DNA of 6,227 bases, from the NCBI GenBank assembly GCA_017518025.1, contig JAFWWR010000165.1:1-6227 (forward strand). Reading direction: 5' to 3'. Under the pieces are notes generated by a model, which worked only from the letters and a program-made list of their open reading frames with translations, was not told the DNA's origin and made no database searches. Shown in pieces: positions 1 through 6,227 of the stretch (the stretch's first letter is position 1; each line of letters opens with the position of its first letter). Source of the stretch: Clostridia bacterium (GTDB lineage Bacteria > Bacillota > Clostridia > Oscillospirales > CAG-272). The position numbers were made by a program, and so were the translations under genes.

Positions 1-1111
1 ACAGCTTTTCGTCGATCTCCTCACGGCTCTCCGCGCCGGTCTTGTACTTCCAGTGAGCGGCGATACCGTATTCAGCCACCTGGTGCATCTCACGGGTCCT
101 TATCTGCACCTCGAAGGGAACTCCGTCCCGGCCGATGACCGTGGTGTGGAGCGACTGGTACATATTGGGTTTCGGGGTGGAGATGTAGTCCTTGAAGCGC
201 CCCGGGATGGAGCGGAACATCTCGTGGACGATACCGAGGGCGGTATAGCACTCGAGCTCCGTGTCCACGATGATGCGGATGGCGTAGAAGTCGTAGATCT
301 CGTCGAAGCTCTTGTTCTGGTTGAACATCTTGCGGTAGATGGAATACACCGTTTTGACGCGCCCCTCGAGAGTGAAGTGTATGTTGTATTCTTCAAGTTT
401 TTTTGCGATGACCGACCGGGCGTTCTCGATGAAATCGGCGTTCTCACCGTATTTCTTCTTGATGTCCTCGCTGACTTCTTCGTAGCCGATGGGGTCGAGA
501 TACTGCAGCGCGAGATTTTCAAGCTCCTGCTTGATCCTCTGCATACCGAGACGGTGCGCCAGGGGCGCGTAGACGTGCATGGTCTCCAGCGCCGTGGTCC
601 GTCTCTTCTCCTCGGATTTTACGTCCAGGGTCCTCATATTGTGGAGCCGGTCGCAGAGTTTTATAAAAATGACTCTGACGTCCCGGGACATGGCGAGAAG
701 CATCTTTCTGATGTTCTCGATGTGGGTCTCCTCTTTGTCGACGATATTGATATCCCTGATCTTCGTCAAACCGTCGACCAGAGTCGCCACCTCGTCGCCG
801 AACCGTTCTCTTACGTCGTCGATACTGGTTTTGTCGCCGCAGTCCTCGATGGTGTCGTGAAGCAGAGCGGCGCAGATGGAGTCCGTGTCAAGGCCCAGCG
901 AAGCCACGATCTCCGCCACGGCGACGGGATGGGAGATATACGGGTCGCCGCTGACGCGGAACTGCCCCTCGTGGAGCTCCCGCGCCCGGAGGAACGCCTC
1001 CTTGATCTTTCCCACGTCGTAGATCTTCTCGCTTGACTCCATGATGGTGAAAAGCTTCGAGATCATAGAAAGATCGCTGTTTTCGTTTTCCATTATCTGA
1101 AGTTCCGACAT
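1..1111 (-). CDS. relA: Bifunctional (p)ppGpp synthetase/hydrolase (Rel/SpoT family), 3' end outside the window
   Basis: The visible 370 codons encode the catalytic half of a long RelA/SpoT homologue, the cytosolic enzyme that makes (p)ppGpp from ATP and GTP/GDP and also hydrolyses it during the stringent response. The HD hydrolase domain (about residues 30-200) looks intact: R52, H61 in SHPVAVAEI, H85-D86 followed by E89-D90 in LLHDTIED, and D154 in CDRLHNMRTL match the metal-binding and catalytic positions of the family. The synthetase domain (about 240-357) has D274 in YDFYAIRI, RFKD at 305-308, PKPNMYQSLHTT, and E334 in EVQIRT. RFKD is the RXKD form found in bifunctional enzymes, not the EXDD form of synthetase-only RelA. 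The window ends just after AAHWKYK, so the helical, TGS and ACT regulatory regions expected in a protein of about 730-750 residues are not seen. The ATG at 1111 is chosen because AGGAG lies 5 nt upstream; M7 is a less likely alternative. The gene starts 24 nt after recJ stops. The call is near certain. Confidence 0.97.
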   Translation of the reverse strand, partial: MSELQIMENENSDLSMISKLFTIMESSEKIYDVGKIKEAFLRARELHEGQFRVSGDPYISHPVAVAEIVASLGLDTDSICAALLHDTIEDCGDKTSIDDVRERFGDEVATLVDGLTKIRDINIVDKEETHIENIRKMLLAMSRDVRVIFIKLCDRLHNMRTLDVKSEEKRRTTALETMHVYAPLAHRLGMQRIKQELENLALQYLDPIGYEEVSEDIKKKYGENADFIENARSVIAKKLEEYNIHFTLEGRVKTVYSIYRKMFNQNKSFDEIYDFYAIRIIVDTELECYTALGIVHEMFRSIPGRFKDYISTPKPNMYQSLHTTVIGRDGVPFEVQIRTREMHQVAEYGIAAHWKYKTGAESREEIDEKL

Positions 1112-1116
1112 ATAAA

Positions 1117-1121
1117 CTCCT
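1117..1121 (-). promoter_or_regulatory. Shine-Dalgarno site of relA
   Basis: AGGAG on the minus strand is followed by the 5-nt spacer TTTAT and the ATG at 1111. It is the clearest ribosome binding site in the window and fixes the relA start. It lies directly downstream of the GC hairpin at the end of recJ, so relA translation can start independently of recJ. Confidence 0.8.
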
Positions 1122-1127
1122 GTTATC

Positions 1128-1147
1128 CGGCCGGATCAGCCCGGCCG
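1128..1147 (-). repeat. GC-only inverted repeat (7-bp stem, 6-nt loop) across the recJ stop codon
   Basis: On the minus strand CGGCCGG and CCGGCCG are perfect reverse complements separated by GCTGAT, so the recJ stop codon TGA sits in the loop. The 3' arm is followed by GATAACAGGAG and not by a T-run, so this does not look like an intrinsic terminator. The relA Shine-Dalgarno starts 6 nt after the stem. It could stabilise the mRNA or affect the recJ-relA junction. The repeat is plain in the sequence; any function is inference, and a 7-bp GC repeat can arise by chance in GC-rich DNA. Confidence 0.5.
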
Positions 1148-3316
1148 CAGTTCGTTTCTCATTTTTTTCAGTATCCCGGACTTGTCGAGGGAGGTCTTGT
1201 TCTTGACGAAAACGTAACTGAACTCGTAGACCTCGTCGCCCCGGTCCGTATCCTCCACGCCCACCACGTTCAGTTCCCTGAAGATCATGATGATCGCCTT
1301 GAGCTTGACGTATGGGATATTATACCCCTTCGTCATGAGAAGGTGGCGCAGGGCGCGGATGCTGTACACCCGGTGTTCCACGCGCAGTTCCCTTTTCAGC
1401 ACGGTGTAGACGGCGGTGAAATCGTCCCTCTCGGGAAGAGAATCCGCTCTTTCCGCGTCCGTCAGCTCCGGCGACAGGCCCTCGCCCGCCGTCACGGCGT
1501 CGTAGATCGCGCGCTCGCGCATCTCCGCGGCGTAGCGCTCGTCGATGAGGCGCACGTCCTTCACGATCATCTGGAGAGTCCGGACGCCCTGGAATTCGTT
1601 TATATCGAGCCCGAAAAGGACGTCGACGACGTCGCCGGGATAAAGGTCGATATCGGCGATGCTCTTGCGGAAGCACATGGCGGTCACCGTCATATTCTCC
1701 CTCTTGAGCTGCAGGCGTGTGTGTTTGCCGCCGCCCACGGAGCTTTCGTCCGCGATGAACAGGCCGCTCATGGCGAAAACGGGAGACGGATTCGACGTGC
1801 CGAAGGGCTCGAGGAGATAAAGCTCCTCAGCCAGCTCCATGGTGACGTCGTCGGGGGTCAGCTCCAGGTCCGCCTCCATGACCGGCTCTCCGCCGCCCTC
1901 GGCGTCCTTCAGTTTTTCCCTGACGAAGTCGTTGATCCGCTTTTTGAAGGCGTCGAGGTTTTCCCGCTTCACGGTGAGGCCCGCGGCGAGCTCGTGGCCG
2001 CCGTATTTTTCGAGCAGATCGGAACAGGAGGCCAGCGCTTCCACCAGATTGACGCCCTTGACGCTCCGTCCGGAGCCCTTTCCGCGGTCTCCGCCTCCCT
2101 CAAAGGAGATGAGGATGGACGAAAGGCCGTATTTCTCCGTTATGCGGGACGCGACGATCCCGATGATGCCGTGGTGCCACGTTTCGTCGTCAAGGACGAT
2201 CACCGGATCGTGCTCGAAATCGTGCTCGGCGGCGATCTTCGCGTAGGCGACCTCGATTATCTCGTTTTCGATCTCCTGCCGCTCCTTGTTGATGGCGCAC
2301 AGGTTTTCGGCGAGCCGTCTCGCCTCGTCGCGGTCGTCGGTGAGGAACAGTTCCGCCGCGATGGACGCGTCTCTGATGCGCCCGGCGGCGTTGATCCTCG
2401 GCGCAACGGTAAAGCCGATGAATCCGGCTGTGATCTTCCTTTTTACGTTCCGCTTGCTCTCGGAAGCGGCAGTCTCGATAAGCTCCTCGATCGCCGGACG
2501 GGTCCCCCGCTCGATGAGGGAGAGGCCGTAGCTGATGATGAGCCGGTTTTCGTCCACCACGGGCATTACGTCCGCAATGGTGCCGATGGCGACCAGGTCG
2601 CAGTACTCCCGCGCGATCCGTCTGACGCACTCCGCCATGGAATCGTCCGGGCAAAGGGACGATTCGAGGGCGCACATGAGCTTGAACACTACGCCGACGC
2701 CCGCCAACTCGCAGAACGGGTACCCGCAGTCGCTCCTTTTCGGATTGACCACCGCCTCGGCGGCGGGGAGGACGTCCTGACATTCATGATGGTCGGTGAC
2801 GACGACGTCCATACCGAGTTCTTTCGCCTTTTTTATTTCCTCGGCGGCGGTGATCCCGGTGTCGACGGTGATGATCAGATCGCATCCCTCGGCGGCGAGC
2901 CGTTCGATGGCCCCCATGGAAACGCCGTAACCGTCCGTGTCTCGTTTGGGTATATAGTATCCCACGTCCCCGCCTTTTGAGTCGAGGTACAGTTTCAGCG
3001 CGGAGACGGAGGTGACTCCGTCAACGTCGTAGTCGCCGTAGATGACGATCCGCTCGCCCAGATCAAGGGCGCGGCAGATCCGCTCCACGGCGAGATCCAT
3101 GTCCTTCATCAGAAACGGGTCGTAAAGCTGCTCTTCCCTCTTGCCGAGAAATCTCTCCGCCGCCTCCGGCGTGTCGCATCCTCTGTCGACGAGAAGGCGG
3201 GCGGTGGGAAGAGAGAGCGACAGCGATCCTGCGATCTCCGCGACCGTCTCGTCGTTCTTTATCTCATCGGCGGTCGCTCTGACCTGCCATTTTATTCTTG
3301 CGTCACGATTCATCAC
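1136..3316 (-). CDS. recJ: Single-stranded-DNA-specific 5'-3' exonuclease RecJ
   Basis: RecJ degrades single-stranded DNA 5' to 3' in RecF-pathway recombination, mismatch repair and replication fork processing. The 726-residue product carries the DHH phosphoesterase motifs in order: YGDYDVDG (93-100), VDTGIT (151-156), DHH (175-177), LAGVGVVFKL (204-213), GTIADVMP (245-252) and RINAAGR (307-313). The DHHA1 region follows with HHGIIGIVASRI (381-392), GSGRS (414-418) and GGHELAAG (439-446). Residues of about 478-590 fit the OB-fold domain, including FGTSNPSPVF. Residues of about 630-690 form an extra C-terminal domain, predicted helical, that E. coli RecJ (577 residues) lacks and Firmicutes RecJ proteins often have. 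All metal-ligand motifs look intact. The start is either GTG at 3316 (9 nt from AAAGGA) or the directly following ATG at 3313 (12 nt); both overlap the end of the rseC-like gene, which suggests coupled translation. The gene ends 24 nt before relA. Firmicutes often have apt between the two genes, but there is no room for it here. Confidence 0.97.
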   Translation of the reverse strand: MMNRDARIKWQVRATADEIKNDETVAEIAGSLSLSLPTARLLVDRGCDTPEAAERFLGKREEQLYDPFLMKDMDLAVERICRALDLGERIVIYGDYDVDGVTSVSALKLYLDSKGGDVGYYIPKRDTDGYGVSMGAIERLAAEGCDLIITVDTGITAAEEIKKAKELGMDVVVTDHHECQDVLPAAEAVVNPKRSDCGYPFCELAGVGVVFKLMCALESSLCPDDSMAECVRRIAREYCDLVAIGTIADVMPVVDENRLIISYGLSLIERGTRPAIEELIETAASESKRNVKRKITAGFIGFTVAPRINAAGRIRDASIAAELFLTDDRDEARRLAENLCAINKERQEIENEIIEVAYAKIAAEHDFEHDPVIVLDDETWHHGIIGIVASRITEKYGLSSILISFEGGGDRGKGSGRSVKGVNLVEALASCSDLLEKYGGHELAAGLTVKRENLDAFKKRINDFVREKLKDAEGGGEPVMEADLELTPDDVTMELAEELYLLEPFGTSNPSPVFAMSGLFIADESSVGGGKHTRLQLKRENMTVTAMCFRKSIADIDLYPGDVVDVLFGLDINEFQGVRTLQMIVKDVRLIDERYAAEMRERAIYDAVTAGEGLSPELTDAERADSLPERDDFTAVYTVLKRELRVEHRVYSIRALRHLLMTKGYNIPYVKLKAIIMIFRELNVVGVEDTDRGDEVYEFSYVFVKNKTSLDKSGILKKMRNELRPG

Positions 3317-3794
3317 CGCTGCCGGTCCTTTCGTTGGTATTATCCGCGGCGGCGCCGTCCGACGCCCGCCGCACTATCCTCCTGATCGTGACCGACGGAG
3401 CCCGTCTCGACACGGCCCTCTCGATAACGAACAGTATCACGCCGGAGAGAACGAGTCCTCCGACAGCCGCGACCGCCCCCCAGAGTTCGGAGGAGAAAAT
3501 CCGCCTCCCCGCGAAAAAGCAGGCGCCGCAGATGAGTATCGGCATGATGAAAAGAAGGAACGCGTGGCCGAGGACGGTGGAGGATGAAGACTCCACCTCG
3601 ACGAGATCGCCGGGAAGAGCGCCGACGCCGTTCCGGGCTTTCGTCCTCATGGACTTGCCCGAACCGAAGATCCCGCTCATGGCGCAGGACGCGCCGCATT
3701 CCTTGCCGGAGCAGCCCTCGCACATGGAGGATCTCTCCGCCTCGATCAGAGCGGTACCGCCGTCGGTATCTATTATCCGCGCAAGCTGTTCCAT
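3303..3794 (-). CDS. rseC: RseC/MucC-family membrane protein (SoxR-reducing-system RseC homologue)
   Basis: The product is 163 residues from the chosen ATG. The N-terminal part (about 1-70) has the family pattern of a short beta-rich start (MEQLARIID, then TALIEAERSS) leading to a cysteine cluster, C25, C28, C33 and C37 (CX2CX4CX3C), which could bind a metal or an Fe-S cluster. Two hydrophobic segments follow, at about 73-95 (LLFIMPILICGACFF region) and 103-125 (LWGAVAAVGGLVL region), making it a two-pass inner-membrane protein. A basic, then polar tail (about 128-163) ends it. In E. coli, RseC is linked to the Rsx electron-transfer complex that keeps SoxR reduced and to sigma-E control; its role in Clostridia is not established. 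An upstream GTG at 3827 would add 11 residues and overlap the preceding stop. I reject it because it lies in a hairpin, lacks a Shine-Dalgarno, and the family begins near this ATG. The ATG has GGAG 9 nt upstream. The neighbouring FAD dehydrogenase suggests a redox role, by inference only. Confidence 0.85.
   Translation of the reverse strand: MEQLARIIDTDGGTALIEAERSSMCEGCSGKECGASCAMSGIFGSGKSMRTKARNGVGALPGDLVEVESSSSTVLGHAFLLFIMPILICGACFFAGRRIFSSELWGAVAAVGGLVLSGVILFVIERAVSRRAPSVTIRRIVRRASDGAAADNTNERTGSGDES
3326..3331 (-). promoter_or_regulatory. Shine-Dalgarno site of recJ, inside the end of rseC
   Basis: AAAGGA on the minus strand lies 9 nt before the GTG at 3316 and 12 nt before the ATG at 3313, within the last codons of the upstream gene. 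The spacing slightly favours the GTG. A weak 4-bp hairpin (ACCG, loop GCAG, CGGT) fits between this site and the start and would bring the two closer together; that last point is speculation. Confidence 0.5.
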
Positions 3795-3803
3795 CTTCTC
3801 ACT

Positions 3804-3807
3804 CTCC
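3804..3807 (-). promoter_or_regulatory. Shine-Dalgarno site deciding the rseC start
   Basis: GGAG on the minus strand lies 9 nt before the ATG at 3794, in the short gap after the dehydrogenase stop codon. It supports this ATG over the upstream in-frame GTG at 3827, which has no purine-rich site in front of it. Confidence 0.5.
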
Positions 3808-3816
3808 GAAAAACGT

Positions 3817-3832
3817 CCGGCGATCACGCCGG
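3817..3832 (-). repeat. GC-only inverted repeat (6-bp stem, TGAT loop) across the dehydrogenase stop codon
   Basis: CCGGCG and CGCCGG are perfect reverse complements with the tetraloop TGAT, so the TGA stop of the FAD dehydrogenase is in the loop. On the minus strand the stem is followed by ACG and then five T residues (3813-3809). It therefore has some resemblance to an intrinsic terminator, but the stem is short, the T-run is short, and it is displaced by 3 nt. A weak attenuator, an mRNA-stabilising structure, or chance are all possible. The repeat is directly visible; the function is not. Confidence 0.45.
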
Positions 3833-5437
3833 GGAATATCTGTTTATAACGGCTTTTGCGGCGCGCAGACCGTCCACCGCCGCGCTGACGATACCGCCGG
3901 CGTAACCGGCGCCTTCGCCGCAGGGGTAAACGTCACTCACTCCCAGGGCCTCGAGGGTCCCGTTCCTCCGGATGCGGACCGGAGCGGACGTTCTCGTCTC
4001 AAATCCGGTAAGCGGAGCTTCCGGATCGGCAAATCCGGGGAGTTTTTTGTCAAACGCGCAAATGCCCTTCTCTAACATATTTCCGATTCCGTCGGGAAGC
4101 AGGGATCGCAGGTCGGCGGGGGTGACGTTGCCGTCCATGTACGTCGGCCCGATCTTACCCGTGCCCGTCGACGGCCTTCCGTCAAGAAAGTCGCCCACAA
4201 GCTGGACCGGCGCCCGGAAGTCTCCGCCTCCGGCGCGGAACGCCGCCCTCTCGAGCCGGCGCTGGTATTCTATCCCCCCTGCCGGGGTCGAACCGAAATC
4301 CGCCGGCAGTACCGACACCGCCAGGGCGGCGTTGGCGTTTCTGCCGTCCCGGCTCCTGTTGCTCATTCCGTTTGTCACGATCTCGCCGAAATCGCTCGAG
4401 GAGGGGACCACCACTCCTCCGGGACACATACAGAACGTATAGACGCCGCGGTCGCCCTCCCGGAGGGAGAAAGCGTACTCCGCTCTGCCGAGGGACGGAT
4501 CTCCGGCGAGATCACCGAACATGGCGCGGTCGAGCCAGGACTGCAGGTGCTCGATCCTCACGCCCACGGAAAAGGGCTTCGGCTCGACGGTGAAACCGCC
4601 CGCCATCAGCTCCGAATACGTGTCTCTGGCGCTGTGTCCCACCGCAAGGATGACCGGCCCGGCGAGCTTTTCGCCGCCGGCGTGAAAAGCGCCGTCCGAA
4701 AAAGTCACTTTCGTGTCGTAGATCACGTCGCCGCCGGACCTGCGGATATGGGAGTCGATATTCGACACCACGCCGCGCAGGACGTCGGTGCCCACGTGGG
4801 GCCTCGCCTTCCACTCAACGTCGTCGGGCGCACCGAAACGGCGAAGACGGGACAAAACGTAAGAGACGAGAGGATCGTTGATCCTGGTCGTCAGTTTTCC
4901 GTCTGAAAACGTACCGGCGCCGCCGGCGCCGAACTGTACGTTGGTATTGCAGTCAAATCCGCCGCCCCGAAGGAACGAAGAAACTTTCCTCACTCTTTCG
5001 TCGGGGGACGAGCCCCTCTCGTACACCGCGGGTCGGTATCCCGCTTCCGAGAGGGCGAGAGCGGCAAACATCCCGGCGGGGCCGAAGCCGACCACCGAAA
5101 CGCGGCCGCGGAGTTTTTCCCTGCCCGGTTCCGCCTCGAAAACGGCGGGGCTGTATTCCCTCATCCCGGAGTCCGCGAGAGCGCGACGCTCTCTCTCCGT
5201 CAAACCGTCGAATCCGGCGCAAAAGGAGTAGACCAGCTTCACGTCCCCGCGCCGTCTGGCGTCGACGGACTTTTTATGTATCATCAACCGTGACGGAGGT
5301 CTTCCGACGATCCGCCTCAGTCTTTTCGATACCGCCTCCTCCGCCCTGCCGTCCGGCGATTCGCCTTGTCTCAGCGAAGCGAGCGGGACCGAAACGCTGT
5401 CGGTTATGATCTTCAGAGTTCCTCGGGTCTCCATCAT
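3824..5437 (-). CDS. FAD-dependent dehydrogenase of the COG2509 type (function unknown)
   Basis: This 537-residue cytosolic flavoprotein belongs to the uncharacterised 'NAD(FAD)-utilizing dehydrogenase' group; substrate and partner are not known. An N-terminal domain of about 110 residues contains the family's typical stretch near 48-71 (SRLMIHKKSVDARRRG). It is followed by a Rossmann dinucleotide-binding fold with VVGFGPAGMFAA (115-126; G117, G119, G122) and the acidic end of the second strand, YER (139-141). Family hallmarks follow: FDCNTNVQFGAGGAGTFSDG (161-180), an LAVGHSARD motif (264-272), FCMCPGG (335-341, C336 and C338), and the C-terminal FAD-binding segment YPCGEGAGYAGG (504-515). 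Length and motifs indicate a complete, intact protein. The start is ATG at 5437, which overlaps the cdaR-like stop as ATGA; a second ATG follows at 5434. No good Shine-Dalgarno is present (an AGG lies 10 nt upstream), so translation is probably coupled. Clostridia often carry such a gene beside cdaR, as far as I recall. Confidence 0.9.
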   Translation of the reverse strand: MMETRGTLKIITDSVSVPLASLRQGESPDGRAEEAVSKRLRRIVGRPPSRLMIHKKSVDARRRGDVKLVYSFCAGFDGLTERERRALADSGMREYSPAVFEAEPGREKLRGRVSVVGFGPAGMFAALALSEAGYRPAVYERGSSPDERVRKVSSFLRGGGFDCNTNVQFGAGGAGTFSDGKLTTRINDPLVSYVLSRLRRFGAPDDVEWKARPHVGTDVLRGVVSNIDSHIRRSGGDVIYDTKVTFSDGAFHAGGEKLAGPVILAVGHSARDTYSELMAGGFTVEPKPFSVGVRIEHLQSWLDRAMFGDLAGDPSLGRAEYAFSLREGDRGVYTFCMCPGGVVVPSSSDFGEIVTNGMSNRSRDGRNANAALAVSVLPADFGSTPAGGIEYQRRLERAAFRAGGGDFRAPVQLVGDFLDGRPSTGTGKIGPTYMDGNVTPADLRSLLPDGIGNMLEKGICAFDKKLPGFADPEAPLTGFETRTSAPVRIRRNGTLEALGVSDVYPCGEGAGYAGGIVSAAVDGLRAAKAVINRYSPA

Positions 5438-6227
5438 CCTATCTTGACCTGCACCGTGTACTCTCCCACTTCGAACACACCGTCCGCGCCCTCGCTGTCG
5501 ATCAGCACGCTCGCCTTGCAGCTCACGGTGCCTTTGCTGCTCTCGTCATATCCGGTGAGGTCCACTTCAAGGGTCACGTCCTCGTCGTCTATGGCGGCGA
5601 GCTTCTTCGAGTTGCCCCGCAGCGTCACCGTGGCGGACGTGTCGACGACGGAGTACTTCAGTCCGCTCTTTGCGCCCGTGGCGGTGATATTTTCGACGGT
5701 GTAATCCTTGGTCACAAGCGTGCTGTCCGTGATCTCCACGTTGACCGTGACCTCAGCGGGCTGAGAGATCAGCGTCAGACCGGCGGCAAGCTCCGGGGTG
5801 ACCGTCACGGAGTACGATCTTCCCTCGATCTTCTTCTCGTCGACGACGATCTGTTTTACGGCGGAAGCTGAATTCAGGTCGCTCTCGCTCCCTCTTACCG
5901 TCAGAACCGACGGCGTCGCCGTCACCCTGACGTTCGATCCGTCCTCGAAATATCCGTATTTGAATCCCACAGGGATCTCGATCTCTTTAGTCACGTAAAT
6001 CGGCACCACGACTCCGATCTCCATGGGGGAACACTTGAGATACATGAGCTTATCGGAGGCGATCTCCTTGCCTTCGGAGTCCGCGAGGGTCACGGGGAGT
6101 CGGGAGGTGAAAGTCGCCGTCTTCCCGGAGGCGTCCACGGAAACCTGGGCTTTCGCCACGGAGCTCACCACGTTTTTCGGGCCGACCACCGTCACGGTGT
6201 CAAGTGCCGCGCCGTTGTCGTCACGGA
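5434..6227 (-). CDS. cdaR: YbbR-repeat protein, probable CdaR (regulator of diadenylate cyclase), 5' end outside the window
   Basis: The last 263 residues of an extracytoplasmic repeat protein are visible. Three YbbR-type beta-rich units can be aligned by the shared pattern of V-x-V-x-G, then a short helix-like stretch, then a strand ending in VD: VTVVGPKNVV (11-20), VLTVRGSESDL (107-117) and VTLRGNSKKL (200-209). The units span about 1-78 (incomplete), 79-166 and 169-263. Each includes an IPV or PELAAGL-like strand-turn segment. The missing N-terminus should hold a membrane anchor and perhaps a further repeat. In Firmicutes, CdaR (YbbR) is encoded next to the membrane diadenylate cyclase CdaA and modulates c-di-AMP synthesis, often with glmM close by. 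Naming this protein CdaR assumes cdaA lies just beyond the right edge, which cannot be seen; a YbbR protein unrelated to CdaA remains possible. The reading frame stays open to the edge of the window. The gene ends at TGA, sharing ATGA with the dehydrogenase start. Confidence 0.85.
   Translation of the reverse strand, partial: RDDNGAALDTVTVVGPKNVVSSVAKAQVSVDASGKTATFTSRLPVTLADSEGKEIASDKLMYLKCSPMEIGVVVPIYVTKEIEIPVGFKYGYFEDGSNVRVTATPSVLTVRGSESDLNSASAVKQIVVDEKKIEGRSYSVTVTPELAAGLTLISQPAEVTVNVEITDSTLVTKDYTVENITATGAKSGLKYSVVDTSATVTLRGNSKKLAAIDDEDVTLEVDLTGYDESSKGTVSCKASVLIDSEGADGVFEVGEYTVQVKIG

Noticed and set aside
53..1036. A 327-codon open frame on the plus strand opposite relA
   Set aside because: It has the same cause: it is codon-aligned antisense to relA and ends where relA uses a TCA serine codon. 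The minus-strand Rel/SpoT motifs are unambiguous.
1112..1135. A small gene between recJ and relA
   Set aside because: The gap is 24 nt and is fully taken up by half of the hairpin and the relA ribosome binding site.
1343..2980. A 545-codon open frame on the plus strand opposite recJ
   Set aside because: Its codons are exactly the reverse complements of recJ codons, so it stays open only because recJ avoids TTA, CTA and TCA codons. The sense strand has a full set of RecJ motifs, and the antisense product shows no recognisable domain.
3809..3832. Strong intrinsic terminator ending the dehydrogenase transcript
   Set aside because: The stem is only 6 bp and the T-run has five residues set off by ACG, so I list it as an inverted repeat of unknown function.
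4912..4932. Repetitive CCGGCGC/CG tract that looks like a repeat or hairpin
   Set aside because: It encodes the conserved Gly-Ala-Gly-Gly-Ala-Gly loop of the FAD dehydrogenase, so coding constraint in GC-rich DNA explains it.
6169..6203. TTGACA on the minus strand as a possible -35 promoter element
   Set aside because: It lies inside the cdaR-like reading frame, and about 17 nt downstream the sequence is CCGAAA, which does not resemble a -10 box.

Overview
This window reads as one block of five co-directional, tightly packed genes, all on the minus strand. In transcription order (right to left) they are: the end of a YbbR-repeat protein (CdaR-like), a COG2509-type FAD-dependent dehydrogenase, a small RseC/MucC-family membrane protein, the single-strand exonuclease RecJ, and the start of a bifunctional RelA/SpoT-type (p)ppGpp synthetase/hydrolase. 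Both outer genes run off the window. There is no non-coding stretch longer than about 30 bases, and I see no rRNA, tRNA, CRISPR array, insertion sequence or convincing promoter.

The organism is most likely a GC-rich member of the Clostridia (Firmicutes/Bacillota). The reasons are the recJ-relA adjacency typical of Firmicutes, a long RecJ with the extra C-terminal domain seen in that phylum, a YbbR/CdaR protein next to a COG2509 dehydrogenase, and a Clostridia-like RseC homologue. By eye the DNA is clearly GC-rich. In recJ and relA, codons such as TTA, CTA and TCA are so rare that the opposite strand stays open for long stretches. This taxonomic call is inference from family content and gene order; no database was consulted.

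Layout: 6227-5434 cdaR-like (5' end outside the window); 5437-3824 FAD dehydrogenase, overlapping cdaR by ATGA; 29 nt gap holding a GC hairpin; 3794-3303 rseC-like, using a corrected ATG start; 3316-1136 recJ, overlapping rseC by 11-14 nt; 24 nt gap with a second GC hairpin and a good Shine-Dalgarno; 1111 to 1 relA (3' end outside the window).

Functionally, the block places a probable regulator of c-di-AMP synthesis and the main (p)ppGpp enzyme in the same likely transcript. Between them lie two probable redox proteins of poorly known role (FAD enzyme and Cys-rich RseC) and a DNA repair nuclease. The gene families are known. What deserves a second look is the arrangement, and the two GC hairpins that present stop codons in their loops. 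I did not find clear evidence of a wholly new system.
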